Positions 1-10,427 of a DNA stretch of 64,000 bases are shown one piece after another (positions within the stretch are counted from its first letter, which is position 1; each line of letters begins with the position of its first letter). Location: positions 10,034,375 to 10,098,374 of the forward strand of contig CM020619.1 of assembly GCA_009829735.1 (NCBI GenBank). Reading direction: 5' to 3'. The notes beneath the pieces are model-generated. The model searched no databases, was not told the DNA's origin, and saw only the letters and a program-made list of their open reading frames with translations. Source of the stretch: Pyropia yezoensis (Eukaryota > Rhodophyta > Bangiophyceae > Bangiales > Bangiaceae). Made by a program: the position numbers and the translations under genes.

Positions 1-1352
1 CGGCTGGTTGCCCGTCGATGCCAGTTGTGACGCTACTGGACGCGAAGAGGCACATGGAGGGCACCCGCCACAGCTCCGTGCTGACAGGGTTCTGGGCCAC
101 GGCGGGGGGGACGTGGACATCCGCCACCGCCACCGATGGACCCGCTGGTGCGGCGGCCGACGCCGCCGCCGCCATGGGCTCGCCGCCGCCGTTTCCCGCG
201 CTCGCCAGCGCCTCGGTTGGCGCGTTGGACTTCCTCCGCGCCGTGCAGCGGCCCTTCGGCCCGCCGCCGTCGGCCGGAGAGTGGCTTTGTGTGTCCGCCG
301 CCGGCGGCCGGAGAGTGGCTTTGAGGCGCTGCTGCACCCCTGCTGCACCTGCGCGGGCGGTGGGGGACGGCGCCCCTCCTCGTGGCAAGGCCCACCACCC
401 GCCACGGCCGCCTGTCGGTGGCGCCACGGCCGCCTGTCGGTGGCGCGATGCCGTTCTGCCAACGCGGGCGGTCGGCGGGTCGGCCGGTCGGTCGTGCGGC
501 ACGCGACCCCCCTCCCAGACTTTGCTCCCGCCACTCCCATCCGCATCCAACGAGGCTCTCGCCCCCCCCCCACCCCCCCCCCGCCCTCCTCGCAGCCCCT
601 TCCCCCCCGCACCAGCCCCTTCCCCCCCCCCCACACGCCGACACGTCGTGGGGGGGAGCCACACCCTCCCCCTCCTCCCCGCGTCCAACCATTGACGATC
701 AAAAACGATAGCCCCCCCCCCCATTCCCCCCTTCCCCAACCCCCCCCCCCCCTCGCCCTTTCGCCCCCCGCTCCTCCACCCCGCCCCCCCGTGTTCCAAC
801 GCCACCCCGCCTCCCGCTCCCGGCGGGGTGTCGCGTCGCCGACCGCGGGCGGTCGCGCCCCCCCCCTCGCGGCCAGACGGGCAGGCGACGACGGAGGGGG
901 GACGGGGGGGGGGGGGGGGTGGGGGGGGTGGTGACTGGTGCTTGACACTCTCCCCCCCCCCCCCCCTCTCCCCCTTCCGGGCGTCGGCTGGCTTGCGTCG
1001 CCCCCCCCACCCCCCCCCCCCCCTGCCGTCGCCCCCCCCCACCCCTGGACGTGCCAGCGTCCCTAGCCCCGCCGGTCATCCCTCCTGGGTGGGCCGTGCC
1101 GCCGTCGGGGAGGCGGCGGACGGGAGCAGGGGGGCGGGCGACGGCGTGCCGGCGCCCACCCCTGCCCTCCCCCCCCCCCCCCCCCGCTTCCCCCCCCCGC
1201 CTCCCTCCAACCCCCAGCCGGGACTGGCAAAACACCGGCACCGCGGGGGTGCGCGCGCCGCCGCCGCGGCCACGGTCCGCGGCACGTGACGCGGGCGGGG
1301 CGGGCGCCGTGGCCGTCGTGCCCCCTGTCTGTGGCATCCGCGGCGACCACCA

Positions 1353-1383
<31 letters not shown>

Positions 1384-1806
1384 TGCCGCCTCTGCCGCTG
1401 CCGCCCCCGCCGCCGTGGCGGCTACGTAGTACCGTGGCCGCCGGTGGGGAAAAGGGAGTGGTGGCCCCCACAAGCGGGCGCGGCGGGCACCCCACCGACG
1501 CACCCCGCCCTCCTCACCCGTCCGCCGTTCCATCCGGCGCGCCCTCCCTCCCCCCGATGTCGGCTGGTGGCCCCGCCGGCCGCCCCCCCTACCGCCTGCC
1601 GCCGTGCCGGCCGCCGCGGCGGCGGCGCCGTCGCCGCCGCCACCGTCGCGGCGGGCGGCCATCATGGCCGGCCGCTGCACCTGCCGGCTGGCACTGGCCG
1701 TGACTGCCGCCGTCGCCGCCGCCGTAGCCGTCGCCGCCGCCGTCCCGTCCCCGCGGCGCCATTGCCAGAGGCCGCGGCGGCGGCGGCGGCCGCCGCCGCC
1801 ACCGCC

Positions 1807-1840
<34 letters not shown>

Positions 1841-2079
1841 CCGCCACCACCCCCCTTCCCACCGTCCCCCCCCCCGCGGCGGCGCTCATAGAGGCCGGGG
1901 CGCCGCCCCCCCCCGGGGTGGGGGCGGCCATCGCGGCGTAGCGCAGGCAGACGGCGGCCAGCCTGGCCGCCGCCGGCTGGACCGACGCTGCCGCCGCGGC
2001 GACCGCATCGGCGGCGGCTGCCGCCGCGGCGGCGGCGGGGGTGTGGGCACCGCCGGCCGCCGGGGGTACCCCCTGGATT
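1..2079. other. C-rich low-complexity stretch, no supported gene
   Basis: Long C and G runs and overlapping Ala/Pro/Arg-rich reading frames fill this stretch on both strands; none carries a recognisable domain. A possible signal-peptide-like start lies at 1664 (Met followed by an Ala/Val-rich hydrophobic stretch) but is followed by several C runs and stops, so I cannot join it to the gene at 2080. Two short tandem duplications are visible: 18 bp repeated at 272 and 306, and 22 bp repeated at 401 and 423. Confidence 0.5.
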
Positions 2080-4887
2080 ATGCCCCCGGCGGCCGGGTGG
2101 GGGGACAACCCCTACCACGCCGCCCTCCTCCGCCGGCTGGGGGACCTGCGCGGGCGGGTGCCCCCCGCGGGGGACGGCGGCGTCGTGCTGCCCCGCACCC
2201 GCGCGGCGGCCGGCGGCGGCGGCGGTGGCGGCGGCGGCGACGACGACGTGGCCGGCCTGGCCATCCCTGACCTTGACGTCCGCGCCCTGCGCTCCGCCGC
2301 AGCCGCCGCGCGCGACTGGGCGCTTCTGGCCGCCAACGGGGCCACCGCGGGGGCGGTGCCGGGGCTGGCCCCCGGCGAGGCGTTTGGCCGTGCCGCCGCC
2401 GCCGTCGACGCGCACACGCTTGCGCTTGTCACCCTCGGGCGGGGCGCCCTGTGGGCGGCCGCCACCGCCGCCGCCGCCGCCGGCGACGCCGAGGAGGAGG
2501 CCGAGGTGGTGGCCGCCGCCGCGGCGGCAGCGTCCGCGTCGGCGGTGGCGGCAGCGTCCACAGCAGCAACAGCGTCTGTGGCGGCATCGGCGGCCGCCGC
2601 CGCGACGTCCGCGGCGGACCTGGCCATCACTGGCCGGGTGTACGATGACGTTTTCGCCCTCGCCGACACCCTCACCGCCGGCGCGGTGCTGGTCACCTCC
2701 TTTCCCGCCGCGCTCACCGGCCCCGCGGCGCCGCTGGCTGGACCGCTGGGCGGCCGCTGCGTGGGGTACCTGGCGCCCCACCGCGGGGCGTGCGGCGTAT
2801 GTCAACCGGGACCTGGGGCTGGCCGTCACCTTTCGGGCGTCGGCCGCGCTGCTGGCGGCCACGGGGGAGGCGGCCGCCGCGGCCACCGCCGCCGCCGATG
2901 CGGCCGCACTGGTCCGGGGGGTGGCGGCGGCCCGCCAGGAGGGGGGGGCGTGGCCGTACATTGGCGCCGCCCATGAGGTGCCCGTCTACCACGCCATCAA
3001 TGTGGCGTTCCTCGCTTCCTATTGGGTACTCGATGGGGGGTGCGGTGACGATGGCGGCGGCGGCGGTGGCGGCGGCGGTGGCGGCAACGACGACGGCGGT
3101 GGGGAGAAGCGGCCGCCGCCGTGCGTCGACGCGCGGGCGGAAATCGCCGCGTCGGCGGCGTGGTACCTGACCGCCCTCACCGCGGTGGGGGGCTTCCCTG
3201 AGTGGGCTTCCTCCCCATCGTGGAAGGCGCAGTGGCCCAACGCGGGCACCGACGCGTGGAACGCCCACACCGTTGGCTTGGCCACGCTCGCCACCATCCG
3301 CGATGCCCGCCGCCGGGGCGCCGCCGCCGCCGTCCTGCCCGCCGACATGACCGTCACCGCGGCGGGGTGCAACCTGGCGCTGCCCCCCCGCCCCGACGTG
3401 CGGCTGGGCGCCTGGGCCGACGCGCTGCTGCGAGCGGGGCTGCCCGCGACGGACGTGGCCGCCGCGGCCGCCGCGTGCCCCGCCGTGCCCGACGGGCAGA
3501 CGCTTGCCGACGCGGGCCTGGGCGGCCCCCGCGGGCGGTACGGCCGCGTCATGACCGTCCTTGCGGGGCGGGACGTGACCGCCGACGGCGCGGGGCGGCC
3601 GGGCCCCCAGACGAGCGCGGGGGCGGTGGTGGCGGCGTTCCCGGGGGCGGTCGCCGGGTTGCCGCTCGAGGCGGCGCTCCTCGCCGCCTACCCACTGCTG
3701 TGGACGGAGCCGGCCGCGGCGGAGGAGGGCACGTGGCGCACCCCCGCCGCGCACGTGGCGCCGCCCCCGCCCGCGCCGGCCGTGCGGGTGGTGGTTGGCC
3801 GCGCCGTCGGCGGCCTTGCCGCGTCGCACGGCCTCGGCGGCGTCGGCACGGGGCCCGTCGGCGGGCCCGCCGCCCCCGGCTGGGCCGCCCGCCAGCTGTG
3901 GGTGTCCCTCCCCGACCGGCTGGTCGGCGTCCTGTCGGTGGGTGTGGCGGAAGGCGGCGTCGACGACCATGACGACGACGGCGGCGGTGGGGCGGCCGCG
4001 TTTGGGGTGGGCGTGCGGCTGCGCGTCGGCGCGGGCGTCCTTCCCAGCGGCGGTGCAGACGGCGGGGGGCTGGACACGACGCTCCGGCCGCTCCCCAGCA
4101 GCGCCGCCGTCGGTCACGCGGGCGGGCGGGCGGGCGGGCGTGGCGGTTTGGGCAATCCCCGCTGACGCTCCGCCTCGTGGCCACCAACCTGCCCGATGTG
4201 CGGCGGCTGACGGGCGTTGGCACCCAGCGGGACCGCAACGCGGTCGCGACCGAGGTGGCGCTCGCCGACCGCCGGCTGGCCGCCCTGCTGGACGCCCCTG
4301 CCGTGCCGCCAGCCCGGCCGCCGCCCGTCTACCCGCGGGGCACCGCCTACTACGCGGTGGTGGAGGTGGGGCTAACCGCCGCCGCCGCCGCAACGCCCGC
4401 GTTGGCCGTCATCTACACCCCCGCCGCCGGCGACGGCGGTGGCGGCAATGACGGCGGCGCGACGGCCAGCCTGCGGGTGACGGTACCCGCCGCCGCGGGC
4501 GGGGGCAATCGCACTTTTACACTCCTCCACTCGGCGCTGCGGCGGGGAGGCAGCGGCAACGACGGCGGCGTTTCGCCGTCGCCCGCGGTGGACGTGGCCG
4601 TCGAGAGCGACGGCCACCCCCGGCGGCGTGTGTCGGTGCTGTCAGCGGCGGCGCCCGGCGGCACCGCCGCCGCCATCACCTCCACCCTGTATGACGTAAA
4701 CGACCGGCGCGGGGGGGGGGCAGGGCGGGGGGCAGGGGCGGCGGCGGCAGCGGTGGTGCGGGTGGCGCTGCCCGGCGGCGGCGCGACGCTGCTCGTGGAC
4801 AGCCCCGTGGACGCGGACCACAGGCGGAGCGTGGGGGGGGGGGGGGACGCACTCGCCGCCCTTGCCGCGGCGGCGGCGGCGGCCTGA
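2080..4887 (+). CDS. Unassigned Ala/Gly-rich protein with two frame breaks
   Basis: I do not recognise this gene. Protein-like sequence runs in one frame from about 2041 to 2780, moves to the next frame near 2790 (around 'AYVNRDLGLAV'), and stays there until a TGA at 4163. It then resumes in the first frame at about 4145 and ends at 4887. The second switch coincides with a CGGG tetranucleotide run at 4124-4141, so slippage or an assembly error is likely there. The middle part has a non-random composition rich in W, Y, H and N (for example 'GAWPYIG', 'YHAINVAFLASYW', 'GFPEWASSPSWKAQWPN'), which would suit a helical, possibly carbohydrate-related fold; that is only a guess. The start is the first ATG after an in-frame TAG at 1939; a start further upstream is possible. 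GC content is very high and a Gly/Asp tract (3055-3110) interrupts the domain. Confidence 0.45.
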
Positions 4888-4981
4888 GGCTAGGGGCGAC
4901 ATCATGGGGAGGACAAGTCAACAAGTGCAGAAGATGTCGTGCAGGCGACCAATGAGCATGAGCATAAAATAAAAAACCAAG

Positions 4982-6235
4982 CTACACAGACGACGCTGCC
5001 GCGCCACTCGCCACAGCATGCACCTTCTGGACAGCTGCCGCAACGCTGGGCAGCATCGATGGCTGCTCATCCGAAGGGATGTCGCAGCATAACCAGTCGG
5101 CCACCTGAGCTGCAGAAACACTGCCCGACAACAAAACAAACCCACGCACGTGGAAGCGAGTCGCACCCCCGACAAAAAACGCCGTCAAGCGCCCATCCGC
5201 ACCCTCGAGGTCAGACGCGCAAAACAAAGAGAGAGACACGCGGTGGGCAACCAGAACGGGCGACAGGCGTGAAAATGACGCGCTAACAAAACGGGGAAGC
5301 GGAGAGGAGAATGCCTCACGCGTACCCGCGGGCCATGCACTAGGCGTAAGCTCCTCGACGGGCTCGACGGGCCCATCCACGTTGTGTCCGAGAGACCGCA
5401 AGACGGCTCGCGACCGCCGCAACGGCTGGGGCCCTGGCGAGGCAGAAACGGGCCGAGGCGTACGGGTGGCTGCAAGGCCTTCCTTCCGAGATGCCGCTCG
5501 AGAGGGCATTCCCGCTCGCGTCCGCTGCCGGGCTATGGCCGCCGCGTAGTCCTGGATCCGACTGGGACGCGGCGACGGCTCACCCTCGTCAGTTGACAGC
5601 GCCGCCGACATGGCACCCCCAACGGAGGTCTCAACGGGTTCCAGCCCCGTCTGGTCCTCCATCGCCGCCGCCGCCCGAAGATTCGCGGTGACGGCACCGT
5701 CATCGATCCCGGCGGTCAGAGCATCAAACGCAGGTCGATTGGGCCCATCCAACAGGGCCGCCGGGCTGCCCTGCGCCTCGAGGACGACGACGACGTCCTT
5801 GAGATCGCCCAGCCCAGATTGAAGCGAATTCTGACGAAGTCGGACGGCGGCGGCGTCCATCTCTGACCGCCGGACCGCACTGTTCGTTGCGGATGTTTTG
5901 GCGCCTTGGATGAGGATATTCATGAGACCGACCGTCATCTTGGGGCACGCAAAATCTTGTACTTCGACACCGCGACGAGGAGTCTTGCGAGTGATCGCCC
6001 CTCCATCGCCCATCCGCCAGCGGTCAGCGACGAAGGACTGCGTCTGCGTCTGGTGTCCAACTGCGTAACAGGTGGTGCAGACCTTCTTGCATACGCAGTT
6101 ATGCGTCATGCAAAGTGATGCCAGGAAGAACTCGTGGTCGATCGGCAACGAGTGCCGGCAAAGCCGCTCCGACAGCGGACACCGACGCGCGTCGTGGGAG
6201 GGCGGCCCAACGAATCCACAGATCCCACAAGTCAT
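4982..6235 (-). CDS. Zinc-knuckle-containing hypothetical protein
   Basis: The 417-residue protein starts with Met-Thr and immediately shows C3-X2-C6-X7-H14-X4-C19, a zinc-knuckle-like set of ligands. A second Cys/His cluster follows (C47, C49, C53, C56, H61). The remainder has no recognisable domain: residues 100-250 look helical, 250-330 are Ser/Arg/Pro-rich, and the C-terminal 120 residues appear folded, with hydrophobic and Cys residues. I chose the ATG at 6235 because the frame upstream runs through a 21-nt C tract (6263-6283) and encodes only polyproline. Base composition is visibly less GC-rich than in neighbouring genes, which may point to a mobile-element origin. The knuckle suggests nucleic-acid binding; function is otherwise unknown. 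Confidence 0.6.
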   Translation of the reverse strand: MTCGICGFVGPPSHDARRCPLSERLCRHSLPIDHEFFLASLCMTHNCVCKKVCTTCYAVGHQTQTQSFVADRWRMGDGGAITRKTPRRGVEVQDFACPKMTVGLMNILIQGAKTSATNSAVRRSEMDAAAVRLRQNSLQSGLGDLKDVVVVLEAQGSPAALLDGPNRPAFDALTAGIDDGAVTANLRAAAAMEDQTGLEPVETSVGGAMSAALSTDEGEPSPRPSRIQDYAAAIARQRTRAGMPSRAASRKEGLAATRTPRPVSASPGPQPLRRSRAVLRSLGHNVDGPVEPVEELTPSAWPAGTREAFSSPLPRFVSASFSRLSPVLVAHRVSLSLFCASDLEGADGRLTAFFVGGATRFHVRGFVLLSGSVSAAQVADWLCCDIPSDEQPSMLPSVAAAVQKVHAVASGAAASSV

Positions 6236-6262
6236 GATGACTGGCCCGCGCCGGCGGAGGCC

Positions 6263-6283
6263 GGGGGGGGGGGGGGGGGGGGG
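6263..6283. repeat. G21 homopolymer just upstream of the zinc-knuckle gene
   Basis: Twenty-one consecutive G on the plus strand form a C21 tract in the presumed 5' leader, 27 nt upstream of the ATG at 6235. A 24-nt C tract sits at almost the same place before the CLASP start. Confidence 0.9.
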
Positions 6284-7902
6284 TTGTGGTGGATAGGTGG
6301 ACTCGCTCAGGCGGCTCAGGCGCGGGGTTGGCGTCGGGGGGGTGAGGACACGCGAGCGTGTCAGAGCCCAGAGGTGGAGAGGACGACGCACGGGTGGTAC
6401 CCTCGTCGTGGAGGGCATCCCCCGTGCCTCGAACTCGCTGCCGCCCGTGCCAATCAGATTTTTTCACTGAAGTCAATTGTCGATGCTTCATTGGAATTTG
6501 GCCGTTGAGATACTTGCACGGTCTGAGAGCCCGACCTGCTGCAACCTGCGCCGTTCGTGCCTTCGCACACCACGCGCCGTCGAGGGGAAGGTTCCCGCAG
6601 CAGTCTGCCGTGGCCAGAGGCCCGCCTACAGCCTCTCGAAACAACAGCCGGGGGCATCGCCAGCCACTGGCCACCTTCTGCCCCCTCCCCCCCACCCGCT
6701 GCAGGCAGTCTGTGTAGAAGCCCTCCTCCCCCTCGCCATTGCTGCAGACCCAGCGTAAGGTGTTGGCCCGCAGGACACGCTGGCCTACGGCAGACCCCCC
6801 CCCCTACTCTTCCTTCATCTAGCCCCTCCGCCTTTGAGCCAACCACTCCTTTCCTCCCCCCCGCTGCCCCCACCAGCACAGCTCCCGCTCCCAAGACCTC
6901 CTTCAACCCCTGTACCTCCTCTCCCCTACGGCTCGAACGTCTATGATGCGTTCCGGGGAGGGTGTTGTGGTGCGAGCGCGCACTCGGCCGGCCACGGTGG
7001 CATGGTGGCGCGTGAGAGGCAGGCAGGCCGGACTCACACAGCCACCAGCGGGGCTCACCAACGCAGAGCCCCATCTCCAATTCCCCTGCCCCACATTGAA
7101 AAGGAAGCGAGCGGGGTCAGAAGCCGTCGCGAACCCCCCTACGCGCCCCTCACGCGTTGACGCCCAACCCTCCTCCCACTCGCACGCGGCCCTCCTCTTT
7201 CTGCCCGCGGAAGCTCAAGTGCCCGAACCGAGACCGACGAGACACGCCACATGCAAAATTGCACCGTCCCCCCACCTCTCCCCCTCCACCATCTTAGCAA
7301 AGAAAGAAAGAAGAAAGTGAAAAGACCTACACACAAACGTCAGTGCTATTGGGACGGAGGGGTCGCGGTGGTGGTTATGTCGGCGGCAGTAATCCTGCCG
7401 CAGCAGCGGACGCTTCGGGGGCTTCTGGCCGTGGTGCCCTTGCAAGTGTACCGTGCTGTAGGCAGAGGTGGCTCTGGAGGCCCGTTCGTGGCTGGTGTCG
7501 CGGCGTGGGCTACCCCGCGGGAAGCTCCTAACCTACCCCGCGGGAAGCTCGTGACCGAGGCGTAGCGGCAGCGGCATCTCACGTTGGAGATGCTACTTCG
7601 AAGAGCTCAGAACAACGAAACATTGCCACCCATCCACGTGCTTTCCCTGATTGTGGGATGGGGGCTTGGGAGTTGGGACTTGGAGGTAGGGGGGGGTACG
7701 TAAAGTGTGGGGCGTGCGGGCTTGGAGTGGGCGTGGGGAGTGGAGGCAAAGCGGCGCTTGTCTTCTACCAGAGTGGAACAGGTGCGCCACCTCGACAGGC
7801 GGCTTAGGTTGGGCGCTCTTACAGCTGTGCCGAAGAGGATAGGACCCTTCTCTCGCGCGTCCAACTCCCCTGACACGCCGTTTCGAAAAACACTCCGGCG
7901 CG
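6284..7902. other. Intergenic, no supported gene
   Basis: Only short overlapping reading frames without domain signals are seen on either strand. An 18-bp sequence is tandemly duplicated at 7510 and 7533. Base composition is less GC-rich than the flanking genes. Confidence 0.5.
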
Positions 7903-8820
7903 GTGGCCCGCCTGCTGGCGAAGCACCTCCTATCGGAGTTGCCGGCCGCGGTGGCGGCCGACCTGCAGCTCACGCCGTGCCCCCGCTGTGGTCTGGTGGA
8001 CCACACTGTGCGCGGTCGCCGTGGCCTGACCTCCCTGGTGGCCCACGCGGACAAGTACCGCCATAACCAGCTGCGCCGCCACGCGCGAGCGGCAAGTCCC
8101 TTGCCGACACCGGCACCGCGCCCCGCCGGGGCAGCCGCGCCGATCGACGCGGCGACTGCTTCCTTCCCCACTGAGAACACAAAGCGCTACCTCGCTGCAT
8201 GCGCCGAGTGCATGACTGCCGGAGAGGCTTTCTTTGCCTGAGTCGTTCCAGGCCAGGCCTCGTGGCCCTCCCTCGTTGCTTCTGGGGAGCAGACCCTGAT
8301 GCACGAGCCCGCCGCTCGGGTACGCGCATGGCGCCTGCTGGGGGCCGAGGCTCTCGAGTGGGTCTGGATGGACCCGGCGCGGCCGCAGGCTTGGCTTTGG
8401 CTTCTTCTTTTGCATAGCGTTCTGCTACACGGGCCCTGCCCGCCGCGCCCAGGCGCCCCGCCCGCCCAACAGCCTTCGCGCGCGGCGCGCGCCGCCCTCC
8501 TGCTGGACGGCGACTTCTCTGACGGTCTCGACGCCCGCGATGCAGGCATCTGGCGGCCGGCCCCGCGCGCTTCCCAACAGCCTGCACCGTCTGCATCGGC
8601 CGCCGAACCGGCTCCCGCCCCTCCCCCCTCCCGTCCCTTCTCCAACCCCCCCCCCCCCCGTCCCCTCTCGACCGAGCTGACGCGCGGAGCCTTACCCGGG
8701 CGCAGAATTGCGCGCTGCGTTCGCAATCTACGCCCAGGCCCACGCCCTCCACCTGTCGGCATCGTCCACCAAGGCCCTCCCACACCCGCTGCGACGCCGT
8801 CCGGCAGCGCGCCTGCCTAA
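7903..8820 (+). pseudogene. ORF split by an in-frame stop, possible non-LTR retroelement remnant
   Basis: One frame is open from upstream of 7903 to 8820 apart from a single TGA at 8239-8241. The first half has a C2H2-like spacing, 'CPRCG' followed about 18 residues later by 'AHADKYRH'. The second half contains a stretch beginning 'AALLLDGDFSDGLDAR' that reminds me of N-terminal regions of LINE-type reverse transcriptase proteins in algae and oomycetes. No reverse transcriptase core follows, so a truncated element would be needed. No ATG lies at the left edge (the frame opens with GTG and continues upstream without a clear start). An alternative is a host gene with a nonsense change. The family assignment is weak. 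Confidence 0.3.
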
Positions 8821-9545
8821 GAAGGTCCCTAAGGCGACGAGCCAAGCGGGGTGTAGATCAACAGAAAAGGGAGCGCGGCATGCAGGGGCACCGGCACGGG
8901 GGTCGCCGGGTGGGTCGCTAATCTCCAAAACCAACGACGCGAGGCCCATCTTTGGTGCTACCATGGCTCCACGCGCCACGGCGGCCGCAGCCAGCCGCCG
9001 CAGAGCGCGCCAGCGGGGGGCGCACCCCCGTCGACGGGACAGCGCCGCCCACTCACATGGTTGTCGCTTGCGTGCCCAGCCCGGCGTCGAACGGAGTTCG
9101 CCGTTTTCACGACAGCTCAGCGCTGCGGTCAGTGACAACGGCAACATTTCCTACATGCACCTGGCACCCACCCCCCGTGCCTCGACCGCGGCGGCGGCTT
9201 CGCCAGATGCCATCATCCCGGCGGCGGTTTAGCCTGTCGATACCCCAGCGGCGTCGTGGAGGCCCTCCCTTCCCACCACGCTCTGTCCATCCTCCGCCTC
9301 CTTCTGATACTATGGCTGGCCCTGAGAGCTTCACTATGGCGCCACTCACGAGGTCGACGAGCGCACGCTCCCCCACGTGCATGACCACCACCCTGGCGCC
9401 TCTCCGGTAGCAACCCCGGCGTTGGCAACGGGCAGGGCGGCTACAGGTTGCCCTCCAGATCTCAGCAGCCCCCTACCTGTTCCATTTCTCCGCCCTCAAC
9501 ACTATTCTGCCCTGCATGGTCAAGTGACAAGTCAGAGTGCTTTTT
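8821..9545. other. Intergenic, no supported gene
   Basis: Short unrelated ORFs only. This stretch lies 3' of both the interrupted ORF on the left and the SET gene on the right, so it probably holds two 3' ends. Confidence 0.5.
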
Positions 9546-10274
9546 TCAAACCCAGTGGTCGTATTCCTCTCCGTAGCAAACCTCGATTTCTTCATTCTCC
9601 TGGATGAACCTGGTCACCCTGAGCAGGAGATTGTTAGACTGCACGAGCTCAGCATGCGACTCGACGGGTTCCGCACGCTGGTGAAACTCAGCGTTCGGAA
9701 GATGCCCGGTCGGCGGGGAGTTGGCCCATCCCGCGGCACAAAACAGAGGAGGAACGACAGAGACAAGAAGGTCAGCTGCAGCGGGTAGCCCAGGTCCCGC
9801 GTCCCAGAAGCGAGCACCCGTCCGCACCTGCAGCGATCGCTTGCCCCAGTACTGGGCGGTTGCACAAAGGCTGCTAGGTAGCGCGTTGTCACCGTACCGC
9901 TTGTCCTCCTCCGTGCGGTCTGCTTCGTACGCAGCGGCATCCAAGTCGTGGTAGACCACTTGGCCGTAGAAGGGCAAGATCAGCTCCCCTTCCAGAAAGT
10001 CACGTGCCGCAAAGAGGCCTCGTCCGGCCCCAGCAATGGAGGAACGACGCACATACGTGTCGCTGGCGGCCGCGTCCACAGCGAGAAGCGCCCGATGATC
10101 AACTCCATAGGCGAGTATGTCAGCGGCCGCAGCAGGCCAGAAGTCAACAGGCCGGCGCGCCAAGTCGCAAAGGCCTCGAGCCTGCGCCATGCCCGGCAGG
10201 CCAGCTAGTGCCGCTGTCAAATAGCGGGGCACACGGGTATAGGCCGGTCTCTCCTCCAGAGGTTCCCAGCTCAT
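9546..10274 (-). CDS. SET-domain protein with divergent NHS motif
   Basis: The 242-residue protein has a recognisable SET core. The N-SET segment spans residues 73-107 ('YVRRSSIAGAGRGLFAARDF' then 'GELILPFYG'), the active-site loop is at 183-197 ('WANSPPTGHLPNAEF'), and the C-SET tail is at 220-238 ('RFIQENEEIEVCYGEEY'). SET proteins transfer methyl groups from S-adenosylmethionine to lysine in histones or other proteins. The canonical N-H-S-C-x-P-N loop is altered: the Asn and Pro-Asn remain but the His-Ser-Cys core is replaced, as in some non-histone SET enzymes. The substrate cannot be read from sequence. The protein is essentially a stand-alone SET domain without PHD, chromo or post-SET Cys cluster. 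The start ATG at 10274 is the first in frame, and a TATA box lies about 150 bp upstream. Confidence 0.8.
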   Translation of the reverse strand: MSWEPLEERPAYTRVPRYLTAALAGLPGMAQARGLCDLARRPVDFWPAAAADILAYGVDHRALLAVDAAASDTYVRRSSIAGAGRGLFAARDFLEGELILPFYGQVVYHDLDAAAYEADRTEEDKRYGDNALPSSLCATAQYWGKRSLQVRTGARFWDAGPGLPAAADLLVSVVPPLFCAAGWANSPPTGHLPNAEFHQRAEPVESHAELVQSNNLLLRVTRFIQENEEIEVCYGEEYDHWV

Positions 10275-10421
10275 GAGGCCGAGCGGGGGGGGGAAGGGTG
10301 GAAGTCGATGGGGTGACGGTGAGGGAAGAAGGAAAGGAGGTGCGATCGAAGATGATGTGTGCTCGCGAAAGGCTGTGACTGACCGAGCGACTCTGTTCTC
10401 CCTGTCCAGCGGACAGTCCCC

Positions 10422-10427
10422 TTATAT
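10422..10427 (-). promoter_or_regulatory. TATA box of the SET gene
   Basis: On the minus strand the sequence reads GCATATAAGG, about 150 bp upstream of the ATG at 10274, a plausible core promoter position. Confidence 0.5.

Noticed and set aside
1664..1891. Signal-peptide-like start for the first gene
   Set aside because: Hydrophobic Met-start segment is followed by C runs, a stop, and a different frame; the link to the gene at 2080 cannot be shown.
1063..2961. 632-codon minus-strand frame
   Set aside because: Only Arg/Gly/Ala tracts without motifs; overlaps the better-supported plus-strand gene and results from scarcity of stops in very GC-rich DNA.
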